Below, piece by piece: positions 10,609 to 18,598 of a stretch of 64,000 bases of DNA. The position numbers were made by a program, and so were the translations under genes. Under the pieces are notes generated by a model. That model did not search any database, had not been told where the DNA came from, and worked only from the letters and a program-made list of their open reading frames with translations. The stretch's first letter is position 1. Each line of letters opens with the position of its first letter. The stretch comes from Mycobacterium shimoidei (lineage in GTDB: Bacteria > Actinomycetota > Actinomycetes > Mycobacteriales > Mycobacteriaceae), in contig LQPU01000025.1 of assembly GCA_002101905.1 (NCBI GenBank), positions 124,001-188,000 on the forward strand, in the 5' to 3' direction.

Positions 10609-10609
10609 C

Positions 10610-10623
10610 TAGAACACGTTTCA
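10610..10623. promoter_or_regulatory. KstR operator between fadA5 and cyp125 (TAGAACACGTTTCA)
   Basis: Matches TnnAACnnGTTnnA at every fixed base. It lies 11 bases from the fadA5 start and about 160 bases from cyp125. It is the only KstR match I see in this 182-base divergent region, so it probably serves both genes. Confidence 0.9.
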
Positions 10624-10696
10624 TTACTCTGACAAGCGAGGATGCCCCGGCACCTTTTTTCTACGGTGAAGGCATGTTTTACTGGCAGCAGAGGTC

Positions 10697-10726
10697 CACT
10701 AGGAGAGCTAGTGTCCTGGACTCTCC
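10697..10726. promoter_or_regulatory. Overlapping dyads in the cyp125 leader
   Basis: CACTAG (10697-10702) pairs with CTAGTG (10708-10713) around a five-base loop, and the overlapping GGAGAG (10702-10707) can instead pair with CTCTCC (10721-10726). The two pairings exclude each other. They lie 55-85 bases before the cyp125 start and could be an operator or an RNA switch; the function is unproven. Confidence 0.35.
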
Positions 10727-10781
10727 AATGACGCGGCCAGCCGCAGGACCAGCATAAGGACTCGCAGTAAGGAGAAGTAGC

Positions 10782-12032
10782 GTGCCTAGTCCGAATCTGC
10801 CGCCCGGGTTCGATTTCCTCGACCCGGACGTAAATGTTAAAGGGCTGCCGGTTGCCGAGTTAGCCGAATTGCGTAAGTCCGCGCCCATCTTCTGGGTCGA
10901 GGTCCCGGGCGGGACGGGAGGCTTCGGGGACAAGGGCTACTGGGCCATCACCAAGCACAAGGACGTCAAGGAGATCTCGCTGCGCAGCGACATCTTCTCC
11001 AGCCAGCAGGACTGCGCCATTCCAGTCTGGCCGAAGACGATGACACGCGAGCAGATCGACTTGCAGCGCAACGTCATGCTCAACATGGACGCCCCGCACC
11101 ACACCCGACTCCGCAAGATCATCTCGCGTGGATTCACCCCGCGGGCCATCGGACGGCTGCGCGACGAACTGGATGCCCGCGCGCAGAACATCGCCAAGAC
11201 CGCCGCCGCAGCAGGTGCCGGCGACTTCGTCGAGCAGGTGTCATGCGAACTGCCGTTGCAGGCGATCGCCGGGCTGCTGGGCGTCCCGCAGGAGGACCGG
11301 GACAAGATCTTCCGCTGGTCCAACGAGATGACCGGCAACGAAGACCCCGAGTACGCGCACATCGACCCGGCGATGTCGTCGGCCGAGCTGATCGCATACG
11401 CGATGAAGATGGCCGAGGAGCGGGCCAAGAATCCCGGGGACGACATCGTCACCAAGTTGATCCAGGCCGACATCGAGGGCGAGAAGCTCTCCGACGACGA
11501 GTTCGGGTTCTTCGTGGTGATGCTCGCCGTCGCCGGCAACGAGACCACCCGCAACTCGATCACCCACGGCATGATCGCGTTCTCGGAGTACCCCGACCAA
11601 TGGGAACTGTTCAAGAAGGAACGTCCGGAGACCGCGCCCGACGAGATCGTGCGCTGGGCAACTCCGGTCACCGCGTTCCAACGCACCGCCCTGGAGGACA
11701 CCGAGTTGTCCGGCGTGAAAATCAAAAAGGGTGAGCGGGTGGTGATGTTCTATCGATCGGCCAACTTCGATGAAGAGGTATTCGAGGACCCGTTCAGGTT
11801 CAACATCTTGCGAAACCCCAACCCGCACGTCGGCTTCGGCGGTACCGGCGCGCACTACTGCATCGGCGCAAACCTGGCCAAGATGACGATCAGCCTCATC
11901 TTCAACGCCGTGGCCGACCACATGCCGGACCTCAAGCCGCTTTCCAAGCCGGAACGGTTGCGGTCGGGGTGGCTGAACGGCATCAAGCATTGGCAGGTCG
12001 ACTACACCGGCAAGTGCCCGGTGGCCCACTGA
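10782..12032 (+). CDS. cyp125: CYP125, cholest-4-en-3-one C26 monooxygenase
   Basis: A 416-residue cytochrome P450. The heme-ligand loop is GFGGTGAHYCIGANLA, the I-helix carries AVAGNETTRNS and the K-helix ExxR is EIVR. It matches Rv3545c, the main enzyme that oxidises C26 of cholesterol or cholestenone to start side-chain removal. The start is a GTG with AAGGAGAAG upstream. It heads a run of six same-strand genes that overlap or abut (fadE28, fadE29, chsH2, chsH1, ltp2). Its stop and the fadE28 ATG share one base (TGATG). KstR control from the site at 10610 is expected. Confidence 0.96.
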   Translation: MPSPNLPPGFDFLDPDVNVKGLPVAELAELRKSAPIFWVEVPGGTGGFGDKGYWAITKHKDVKEISLRSDIFSSQQDCAIPVWPKTMTREQIDLQRNVMLNMDAPHHTRLRKIISRGFTPRAIGRLRDELDARAQNIAKTAAAAGAGDFVEQVSCELPLQAIAGLLGVPQEDRDKIFRWSNEMTGNEDPEYAHIDPAMSSAELIAYAMKMAEERAKNPGDDIVTKLIQADIEGEKLSDDEFGFFVVMLAVAGNETTRNSITHGMIAFSEYPDQWELFKKERPETAPDEIVRWATPVTAFQRTALEDTELSGVKIKKGERVVMFYRSANFDEEVFEDPFRFNILRNPNPHVGFGGTGAHYCIGANLAKMTISLIFNAVADHMPDLKPLSKPERLRSGWLNGIKHWQVDYTGKCPVAH

Positions 12033-13045
12033 TGGATTTCACCCTCGAACCGGCGCAGCAGGCCGTCGCCGACGTCGTCACGTCGGTGTTGGGCCGGGAC
12101 AACAGCTATGAGGCGCTCGTAGCGGGTGGTGTGACGGTGCTCCCGCTGCCCGAACGGCTCGGCGGCGACGGAGTCGGCTTGGCCGAGATCGCGACGGCGC
12201 TCACCGAAATCGGTCGGCACGGCCTCGTCAGCCCCGCGCTGGCCACCCTCGGTTTCGGTGCGTTGCCGCTGCTGGACTTGGCGTCCGAAGAGCAGCAGGA
12301 CCGCTATCTTGCCGGGCTGGGCAAGGGTTCACTGCTCACCGCCGCGCTGAACGAGCCCGGGACGGCGCTTCCCGAGCGGCCCGCGGTGACACTGGCAAAG
12401 AACCGGCTGTCCGGCACCAAACTTTGCGTCGGGTATGCCGAACAAGCCGAGTGGCTGGTCGTGACGGCCGACAGCGCTGTGGTCGTCGTCTCGCCCAAGG
12501 CCGACGGCGTCGAGCTGACCAAAGTGCCGACGTCCAACGGATCCGACGAGTACGTGGTGAGGTTCTCCGACGCCGAGATCGATGGGGTACTGCACGGCGC
12601 GAGCACACACCGGGTGAATCAGCTGGCGCTGGCGTCGGTCGGTGCTTACGCCGCGGGTCTGGTCGCCGGTGCGCTTCGGCTGACCGCCGACTATGTGGCC
12701 AACAGACACCAGTTCGGCAAGCCGCTGTCTACCTTCCAGACGGTGGCGGCCCAGCTTGCTGAGGTCTACATCGCTTCGCGAACAATCGATTTGGTGTCGG
12801 CATCGGTGGTCTGGCGACTTTCCCAGGGACGAGACGCCGACGACGACTCAGATGTGCTGGGCTACTGGATTACCTCGCAAGCGCCGCCGGTGATGCAGAT
12901 TTGCCACCACCTGCATGGCGGGATGGGGATGGACGTCACCTACCCGATGCACCGGTATTACTCCACGATCAAGGACCTGACCCGGCTGCTGGGCGGACCT
13001 TCTCATCGTCTCGATTTGGTGGGAGCACAATGTTCATCGACCTGA
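12032..13045 (+). CDS. fadE28: FadE28 (ChsE1), subunit of the propionate side-chain acyl-CoA dehydrogenase
   Basis: A 337-residue acyl-CoA dehydrogenase-fold protein, shorter than the usual ~390. In M. tuberculosis Rv3544c pairs with FadE29 as a heterotetramer that desaturates the last three-carbon side chain of the C22 CoA ester. The typical MACD C-terminal region is present (RHQFGKPLSTFQTVAAQLAEVY, then HHLHGGMGMDVTYPMHRYY). The FAD-contacting QxHGGxG-like segment is here, while the catalytic Glu is expected on the partner. The start ATG shares a base with the cyp125 stop. Its 3' end overlaps fadE29 by 16 bases, consistent with obligate partners. Confidence 0.93.
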   Translation: MDFTLEPAQQAVADVVTSVLGRDNSYEALVAGGVTVLPLPERLGGDGVGLAEIATALTEIGRHGLVSPALATLGFGALPLLDLASEEQQDRYLAGLGKGSLLTAALNEPGTALPERPAVTLAKNRLSGTKLCVGYAEQAEWLVVTADSAVVVVSPKADGVELTKVPTSNGSDEYVVRFSDAEIDGVLHGASTHRVNQLALASVGAYAAGLVAGALRLTADYVANRHQFGKPLSTFQTVAAQLAEVYIASRTIDLVSASVVWRLSQGRDADDDSDVLGYWITSQAPPVMQICHHLHGGMGMDVTYPMHRYYSTIKDLTRLLGGPSHRLDLVGAQCSST

Positions 13046-14193
13046 CCCCTGAGCAGCGCCAGCTGCAAGCCGAACTGCGGCAATACTTCTCGGATCTGGT
13101 TTCGTCCGACGAAGCGAAGGCGATGAAGCAGGACCGCCACAACGAGGCGTACCGGGCGGTGATCCGGCGGATGGGACGGGACCGCAAGCTCGGGGTCGGA
13201 TGGCCGAAAGAGTTCGGCGGTCTGGGTTATGGCCCCGTCGAGCAGCAGATCTTCGTCAACGAAGCACATCGGGCCGACGTGCCGTTACCCGCCGTGACGC
13301 TACAGACGGTGGGGCCCACCCTGCAGGTGTTCGGCAGCGAGATGCAGAAGAAGAAGTTCCTGCCGGCCATCCTGGCCGGTGAGGTGCACTTCGCGATCGG
13401 CTACACCGAGCCGGAGGCGGGTACCGACCTTGCGTCGTTGCGCACCACCGCGATTCGCCAGGGCGACGAGTACATCGTCAACGGCCAGAAGATCTTTACG
13501 ACCGGCGCGCATGATGCCGACTACATCTGGCTGGCTTGCCGGACCGACCCGGAAGCCGCGAAGCACAAAGGTATTTCGATTCTGATCGTCGACACCAAAG
13601 ATCCCGGCTTCTCCTGGACGCCGATCATCCTGTCCGACGGCGCTCATCACACCAATGCCACGTACTACAACGACGTGCGGGTGCCCGTCGACATGCTGGT
13701 CGGCAAGGAGAACGACGGCTGGCGGCTGATCACCACCCAACTCAACAACGAGCGAGTGATGCTCGGTCCGGCCGGCCGGTTCGCCAGCATCTACGACCGG
13801 GTGCGTGCCTGGGCGGCCAAGCCGGGAGCTGACGGCGTCACCCCGATCGATCACGACGACGTGAAGCGCGCCCTGGGCGAGATCCATTCGATTTGGCGGA
13901 TCAACGAGCTGCTCAACTGGCAGGTGGCGGCGGCCGGCGAGGACATCAACGTGGCCGACGCCGCTGCGACGAAAGTCTTTGGCACCGAGCGTGTTCAGTA
14001 TGTCGGTCGGCTTGCCGAAGAAATCGTGGGCAAATACGGGAATCCGGCGGAGCCGGAAACCGCCGAGCTGCTGGAATGGCTTGACTTGCAGACCAAGCGC
14101 AATCTGGTGATCACCTTCGGCGGTGGTGTCAACGAGGTGATGCGAGAGATGATCGCGGCGGCGGGTCTCAAGGTTCCGAGGGTGCCTCGATGA
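13030..14193 (+). CDS. fadE29: FadE29 (ChsE2), partner subunit of the propionate side-chain acyl-CoA dehydrogenase
   Basis: A 387-residue acyl-CoA dehydrogenase subunit. It contains FAIGYTEPEAGTDLASLRTTA (FAD and substrate loop), NGQKIFTTGAHDADYIWLACRT, and the C-terminal NLVITFGGGVNEVMREMIA segment where such enzymes close the FAD site. The ATG at 13030 gives the MFIDLTPEQRQLQ N-terminus; an in-frame extension into fadE28 is not needed. It matches Rv3543c and follows fadE28 with a 16-base overlap. The stop overlaps the chsH2 ATG (ATGA). It makes the enoyl-CoA that ChsH1-ChsH2 hydrates. Confidence 0.93.
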   Translation: MFIDLTPEQRQLQAELRQYFSDLVSSDEAKAMKQDRHNEAYRAVIRRMGRDRKLGVGWPKEFGGLGYGPVEQQIFVNEAHRADVPLPAVTLQTVGPTLQVFGSEMQKKKFLPAILAGEVHFAIGYTEPEAGTDLASLRTTAIRQGDEYIVNGQKIFTTGAHDADYIWLACRTDPEAAKHKGISILIVDTKDPGFSWTPIILSDGAHHTNATYYNDVRVPVDMLVGKENDGWRLITTQLNNERVMLGPAGRFASIYDRVRAWAAKPGADGVTPIDHDDVKRALGEIHSIWRINELLNWQVAAAGEDINVADAAATKVFGTERVQYVGRLAEEIVGKYGNPAEPETAELLEWLDLQTKRNLVITFGGGVNEVMREMIAAAGLKVPRVPR

Positions 14194-15140
14194 GCGAGCT
14201 TGCCGAAGCCATCGCAGAAATCAAAGCGGCCGGCGCACCCAAGCCGCGCGCTGCCCGGGATCCGGTCAATCAGCCGATGATCAACAACTGGGTAGAGGCG
14301 ATCGGCGACCGCAACCCGATCTATGTCGACGAGGCCGCGGCCCGCGAGGCAGGGCATCCCGGAATTGTGGCTCCCCCGGCCATGATCCAGGTATGGACGA
14401 TGTTCGGTCTGGGCGGGCAACGTCCCAAGGACGATCCGATCGGCCCGCTGATGAAGTTGTTCGATGACGCCGGCTATATCGGCGTGGTCGCCACCAACTG
14501 CGAGCAGTTCTACCACCGCTACCTGCGGCCCGGTGAGCACGTCAGCGTGACTTCTGAGATGGGTGACGTCGTCGGGCCCAAGCAGACCGCGCTTGGCGAA
14601 GGTTACTTCATCAACCAGCACATCGTCTGGCGGGTCGGCGATGAGGACGTCGCCGAGATGAACTGGCGCATCCTCAAATTCAAACCACGTGAGTCTGCGC
14701 AGGCTTCACCCGTGCCGGCGGACCTCGATCCCGACACCATGATGCGCCCATCGTGGTCGAAGGACACCGCGTTCTTCTGGGAGGGCGTCAACGCGCACGA
14801 GCTGCGAATCCAGAAGCGCCCCGACGGCAGCCTGCAGCACCCACCGGTGCCCGCGGTGTGGCAGGACAAAGAGGCGCCGATCGACTACGTCGTGGCCAGT
14901 GGCAAAGGCACCGTATTCAGCTTCGTGGTGCACCATGCACCGAAGGTGCCGGGGCGCAGCCTGCCGTTTGTGATCGCGCTTGTCGAGCTCGAGGAGGGGG
15001 TGCGGATGCTTGGTGAGCTACGTGGTGTGGACCCTGCACGTGTGGAAATCGGAATGCCGGTCCGCGCAACCTATATCGACTTTCCCGCCAGTGATCGCGG
15101 GCCGGCGTGGACGCTGTATGCCTGGGAGCCTGACGCATGA
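14190..15140 (+). CDS. chsH2: ChsH2, MaoC-like hydratase subunit with C-terminal DUF35 domain
   Basis: A 316-residue two-domain protein: an N-terminal MaoC-like hot-dog domain (about 1-180, with DRNPIYVDEAAAREAGHPGIVAPP) and a C-terminal DUF35 OB-fold domain (about 190-316, starting TAFFWEGVNAHELRIQ). In M. tuberculosis Rv3542c pairs with ChsH1 to hydrate the steroid 17-side-chain enoyl-CoA, and the DUF35 domain docks the aldolase Ltp2. No zinc-ribbon Cys residues are left in the DUF35 part, as in that family. It overlaps both neighbours by four bases, which fits a co-assembled complex. Confidence 0.94.
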   Translation: MSELAEAIAEIKAAGAPKPRAARDPVNQPMINNWVEAIGDRNPIYVDEAAAREAGHPGIVAPPAMIQVWTMFGLGGQRPKDDPIGPLMKLFDDAGYIGVVATNCEQFYHRYLRPGEHVSVTSEMGDVVGPKQTALGEGYFINQHIVWRVGDEDVAEMNWRILKFKPRESAQASPVPADLDPDTMMRPSWSKDTAFFWEGVNAHELRIQKRPDGSLQHPPVPAVWQDKEAPIDYVVASGKGTVFSFVVHHAPKVPGRSLPFVIALVELEEGVRMLGELRGVDPARVEIGMPVRATYIDFPASDRGPAWTLYAWEPDA

Positions 15141-15538
15141 GCGCACCGGTTGTCGAAGTCGGTACCAAGCTGCCCGAGCTCAAACTGTATGGCGATCCGA
15201 CGTTCATCATCTCGACGGCCTTGGCTACCAGGGATTTTCAGGATGTGCACCATGACCGGGACAAGGCACAGGCCAAGGGGTCCAAGGACATCTTCGTCAA
15301 CATCCTCACCGACACCGGTCTGGTGCAGCGGTATGTCACCGACTGGGCTGGTCCGTCGGCGGTCATCAAGTCGATCAGCCTGCGGCTGGGGGTGCCGTGG
15401 TATGCCTATGACACCGTGACATTCTCCGGTGAGGTCACCGCTGTCGAGGATGGCCTTGTGACGGTGAAAGTAGTGGGCCGCAACAGCCTTGGGGATCATG
15501 TCATCGCGACCTCGACGTTGACGATCGGAGGCGCGTGA
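15137..15538 (+). CDS. chsH1: ChsH1, MaoC-like catalytic hydratase subunit
   Basis: A 133-residue single hot-dog MaoC domain. The motif region DFQDVHHDRDKAQAKGSKDIFVN carries the Asp/His pair used by hydratase-2 enzymes, so this is the catalytic partner of ChsH2. It matches Rv3541c. The ATG overlaps the chsH2 stop, and its own TGA overlaps the ltp2 ATG by one base (15538). It acts in the cytosol on the three-carbon side-chain enoyl-CoA to give the tertiary alcohol cleaved by Ltp2. Confidence 0.94.
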   Translation: MSAPVVEVGTKLPELKLYGDPTFIISTALATRDFQDVHHDRDKAQAKGSKDIFVNILTDTGLVQRYVTDWAGPSAVIKSISLRLGVPWYAYDTVTFSGEVTAVEDGLVTVKVVGRNSLGDHVIATSTLTIGGA

Positions 15539-16698
15539 TGTTGTCGAAAAAGGCCGCGATCGTTGGGATCGGTGCGACTGACTTCTCCAAGAATTCCGGT
15601 CGCAGTGAACTGCGGCTGGCCGCCGAGGCGGTTGCCGACGCTTTGGACGACGCCGGACTTACGCCTTCCGACGTCGACGGGCTGACCACGTTCACGATGG
15701 ACTCCAACACCGAAGTGGCCGTCGCCCGCGCCGCCGGCATCGGTGAGCTGAAGTTCTTCTCCAAGATCCACTACGGCGGTGGCGCAGCGTGCGCGACCAT
15801 CCAGCAGGCGGCGATCGCTGTGGCCACCGGGGTCGCCGAGGTTGTGGTGGCGTATCGGGCATTCAACGAGCGATCCGGGGTGCGCTTCGGGCAGGTGCAG
15901 ACCCGGCTGACCGAGAACGCCGACTCGACCGGGGTGGACAATTCGTTTTCGTATCCGCATGGTCTTTCGACGCCGGCCGCCCAGGTCGCGATGATCGCCA
16001 AGCGCTACATGCATCTGTCGGGGGCGACCAGTCGCGACTTCGGCGCCATCTCGGTGGCCGACCGCAAACACGCGGCCAACAACCCCAAGGCATACTTCTA
16101 CCAAAAGCCGATCACCATTGAAGACCACCAGAATTCACGCTGGATCGCCGAGCCGCTGCGGCTGCTGGACTGCTGCCAGGAGACCGACGGCGCGGTAGCG
16201 ATCGTGGTGACATCCGTTGAGCGGGCGAAGGATCTCAAGCACCGACCGGCTGTCATCGACGCGGCGGCCCAGGGCGCCAGCGCCGACCAGTACACGATGG
16301 TCAGCTATTACCGGCCCGAACTCGGCGGGTTGCCGGAGATGGGTGTCGTCGGAAAGCAGCTCTGGTCGCAGTCTGGTCTACGGCCGGCCGACATCCAGAC
16401 CGCCATCCTCTACGACCACTTCACCCCGTTCACCCTGATTCAATTGGAGGAGTTGGGGTTCTGCGGCTGGGGCGAGGCCAAGGATTTCATCGCCGACGGC
16501 GCAATCGAGATCGGCGGGCGGTTGCCCATCAATACTCACGGGGGCCAACTCGGCGAGGCATACATCCACGGCATGAACGGCATCGCCGAAGCAGTGCGCC
16601 AACTTCGCGGCACCTCGGTGAACCAGGTGCCCGACGTCGAGCACGTGCTGGTCACCGCGGGCACCGGCGTGCCCACGTCGGGCCTCATCCTGAGCTGA
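15538..16698 (+). CDS. ltp2: Ltp2, thiolase-like retro-aldolase of the steroid side chain
   Basis: A 386-residue thiolase-superfamily protein of the lipid-transfer-protein type. It matches Rv3540c, which cleaves the hydroxylated 17-side-chain CoA ester to androstenedione-type product and propionyl-CoA while docked on the ChsH2 DUF35 domain. Segments seen include GLTTFTMDSNTEVAVARAAG and the C-terminal NTHGGQLGEAYIHGMNGIAEAVRQL. A GTG three bases upstream is possible, but the ATG gives the family length. It is the last gene of the cyp125 run and is followed by GC-rich hairpins. Confidence 0.94.
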   Translation: MLSKKAAIVGIGATDFSKNSGRSELRLAAEAVADALDDAGLTPSDVDGLTTFTMDSNTEVAVARAAGIGELKFFSKIHYGGGAACATIQQAAIAVATGVAEVVVAYRAFNERSGVRFGQVQTRLTENADSTGVDNSFSYPHGLSTPAAQVAMIAKRYMHLSGATSRDFGAISVADRKHAANNPKAYFYQKPITIEDHQNSRWIAEPLRLLDCCQETDGAVAIVVTSVERAKDLKHRPAVIDAAAQGASADQYTMVSYYRPELGGLPEMGVVGKQLWSQSGLRPADIQTAILYDHFTPFTLIQLEELGFCGWGEAKDFIADGAIEIGGRLPINTHGGQLGEAYIHGMNGIAEAVRQLRGTSVNQVPDVEHVLVTAGTGVPTSGLILS

Positions 16699-16721
16699 CT
16701 TCCCCCGCTTCCCCGCCGAGT

Positions 16722-16772
16722 GTGCGGCCAGCCGCACCGTCGTGTCCCAGCGTGCGGCCAGCCGCACGCTGG
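16722..16772. terminator. Paired GC-rich hairpins downstream of ltp2
   Basis: GTGCGGC/GCCGCAC (16722-16737) is followed by a 12-bp stem CCAGCGTGCGGC/GCCGCACGCTGG (16747-16772) with a two-base centre. There is no U-tract, as is common for mycobacterial terminators. The same GTGCGGC core recurs at 17670-17701 and 37214-37247. Confidence 0.55.
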
Positions 16773-16823
16773 ACGACTGTGCATAGCTGAAGTGATGGCG
16801 GTTGCGCCGCCTGCGATGCTGCG

Positions 16824-17672
16824 ATGGTGCGACAGCCGTTCATTGGTAGCGAGGCCATCGCGGCGGGCACCGTGACCAAATCTCAACTGGCTACGCGGTA
16901 CCGGCGACTCTTTCCCGACGTCTATGTAGATCGCGATGTCGAGGTCACTGCCGAGTTATCTGCAATAGCGGGCTGGCTTTGGACCGGTCGTCGAGGTGTG
17001 GTTGCAGGATTCGCGGCAGCTGCCTTGCATGGCAGCGAGTGGGTCGATGACGCACAGGTCGTAGATCTGATTCACACCAATGGACGCAGTGCGCCGGGAA
17101 TACGGACGCACCGAGACCGTATCGACGATGACGAGATCGAGTTGGTAGCCGGGGTGCCGGCCACTTCGCCAGTAAGGACGGCGCTGGACCTGGGGTGTTG
17201 GCACCCGATGAGCAAGGCCGTGGCGGGTATCGACGCGCTCGCCCGCGCAACGGGAATCGTGGCGGCCAATGTCGAGCTGCTCACTTGCAGATACGCCGGA
17301 CGTAGAGGCATCAGGCGTGCACGTCGAGCTGCGGATCTGTTCGATGCGGGCGCACAGTCACCCAAGGAGTCCTGGCTGCGCGTCATCCTGATCCAGGCCG
17401 GGCTGCCGAGGCCGCAGACCCAGATCCCGGTCTACGACAGCTTCGGCGATGCGTTCGCCTATCTCGACATGGGCTGGGCCGAGGTGAAGGTGGCAGTCGA
17501 GTATGACGGCGAACAACATCGCGAAGATCGCATCCGCTACAGCTGGGATGTCAGGCGGCACGAGAGGCTGCAGCGCTGCGGCTGGATCGTCATTCGGGTG
17601 CTGGCGGGCGATCGGGAAGCGGACATCATTCGCCGGGTCCGTGCGGCATTGGCTCGGCGATTGTGCGCCTAG
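16824..17672 (+). CDS. DUF559 endonuclease-like protein with AbiEi-like N-terminus
   Basis: A 282-residue protein of a type common in mycobacteria. The first ~90 residues (SEAIAAGTVTKSQLATRY, then AGFAAAALHGSEWVD) resemble the winged-helix AbiEi antitoxin-like domain. The last ~100 hold a DUF559/Vsr-like nuclease fold with VAVEYDGEQHR and WDVRRHERLQRCGWIVIRV, where Glu, Asp and Gln could form a PD-(D/E)xK-type site. In M. tuberculosis I recall PPE63 between the ltp2 and hsd4B orthologues; here this gene occupies that place, flanked on both sides by related hairpins. No cognate toxin is adjacent. Function unknown. Confidence 0.8.
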   Translation: MVRQPFIGSEAIAAGTVTKSQLATRYRRLFPDVYVDRDVEVTAELSAIAGWLWTGRRGVVAGFAAAALHGSEWVDDAQVVDLIHTNGRSAPGIRTHRDRIDDDEIELVAGVPATSPVRTALDLGCWHPMSKAVAGIDALARATGIVAANVELLTCRYAGRRGIRRARRAADLFDAGAQSPKESWLRVILIQAGLPRPQTQIPVYDSFGDAFAYLDMGWAEVKVAVEYDGEQHREDRIRYSWDVRRHERLQRCGWIVIRVLAGDREADIIRRVRAALARRLCA

Positions 17673-17701
17673 CCGCACATTCGGGCGCGAGTGTGCGGCT
17701 A
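17670..17701. terminator. Hairpin between DUF559 gene and hsd4B
   Basis: TAGCCGCACA (17670-17679) and TGTGCGGCTA (17692-17701) form a 10-bp perfect stem with a 12-base loop. It begins at the stop codon of the DUF559 gene and faces the 3' end of hsd4B, so it may stop transcription from both sides. Confidence 0.65.
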
Positions 17702-17734
17702 GACGCACGCTCGGCGAGAGGGAGGGGGTGGGGG

Positions 17735-18595
17735 CTACGCGGGGATTAGCTCCACGCCGCTGAGCACCACGGCGTTGTCCCGGGAAGGTGCGACGACGCT
17801 GGCCACCAGCCGGCCGTCTTCTTTCCAAACGGCGACCCGCAGTGTTTCACCGGGATAGGCCACCCCGGCGAACCGGGCGCCGTAGGAGCGGACCGCGGCG
17901 GCGTCGGCGTCCAGCAGTGCGTCGACGATGGCTTTGCACGTCATGCCATACGTGCACAGGCCATGCAGGATCGGTCGGGGAAATCCTGCGGCAGCTGCGA
18001 ATTCGGGATCCGAGTGCAGCGGATTGCGATCCCCGCACAGTCGATACAGCAGCGCCTGCTGCGGCAGGATGGGGATGTCCAACTCGACGTCCGGTGCACG
18101 TTCCGGCGCGGCCACCGACGTCGACGGGCCGCGCTCACCGCCGAATCCACCCTCGCCGCGGGCGAAGATAGACCGGCGCTGCGTCCACAGCGGCGCGCCG
18201 TCGGTGCCGGTCACCGACGTCTCGAGCACCACCACCGCGGCCTTGCCCTTGTCCCAGATCTCGACGATCCGGCTTGTGGCGCGGGCGCTTCCGGACGGCG
18301 GCAGCGGCGCGGGCACCGTCACCTGCTCGGACGCGTGCAGGATCTTGGCCAGGTCGATCTCGACACCGGGCCAGCTGACCTTTGGCGGCTCGATTTCGTT
18401 GAACGAGGCGGCGACACAGCCGAATGTGGGGAGCACCTGCGGGCTGTTGTCGACCACGTAGCTGAGCTCACGCGGGTCAATCGGATCCGCGCCCGCTCCC
18501 AGCGCCAGGTTGTAGAGCTGCACATTGGTTGCTGTCCAAGAGAACTCGACGGTGCCGAACTCCGCACCGAGTGCGACATCCAAATCGATCGGCAT
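17735..18595 (-). CDS. hsd4B: Hsd4B, double hot-dog MaoC-type enoyl-CoA hydratase
   Basis: A 286-residue double hot-dog protein. The C-terminal half holds the hydratase-2 motif YRLCGDRNPLHSDPEFAAAA, with Asp and His, followed by the GFPRPILHGLCTYG helix. The N-terminal half is a non-catalytic hot-dog. It matches Rv3538, annotated hsd4B and, as I recall, also called ChsH3; it hydrates side-chain enoyl-CoA intermediates. It lies three bases downstream of kstD on the same strand, so it is probably co-transcribed from the KstR-controlled promoter at 20259. Confidence 0.9.
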   Translation of the reverse strand: MPIDLDVALGAEFGTVEFSWTATNVQLYNLALGAGADPIDPRELSYVVDNSPQVLPTFGCVAASFNEIEPPKVSWPGVEIDLAKILHASEQVTVPAPLPPSGSARATSRIVEIWDKGKAAVVVLETSVTGTDGAPLWTQRRSIFARGEGGFGGERGPSTSVAAPERAPDVELDIPILPQQALLYRLCGDRNPLHSDPEFAAAAGFPRPILHGLCTYGMTCKAIVDALLDADAAAVRSYGARFAGVAYPGETLRVAVWKEDGRLVASVVAPSRDNAVVLSGVELIPA

Positions 18596-18598
18596 CTG

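Noticed and set aside
13030..13045. fadE28/fadE29 overlap as a frameshift
   Set aside because: Both proteins have complete, family-typical ends and starts; the 16-base overlap is normal for coupled subunit genes.
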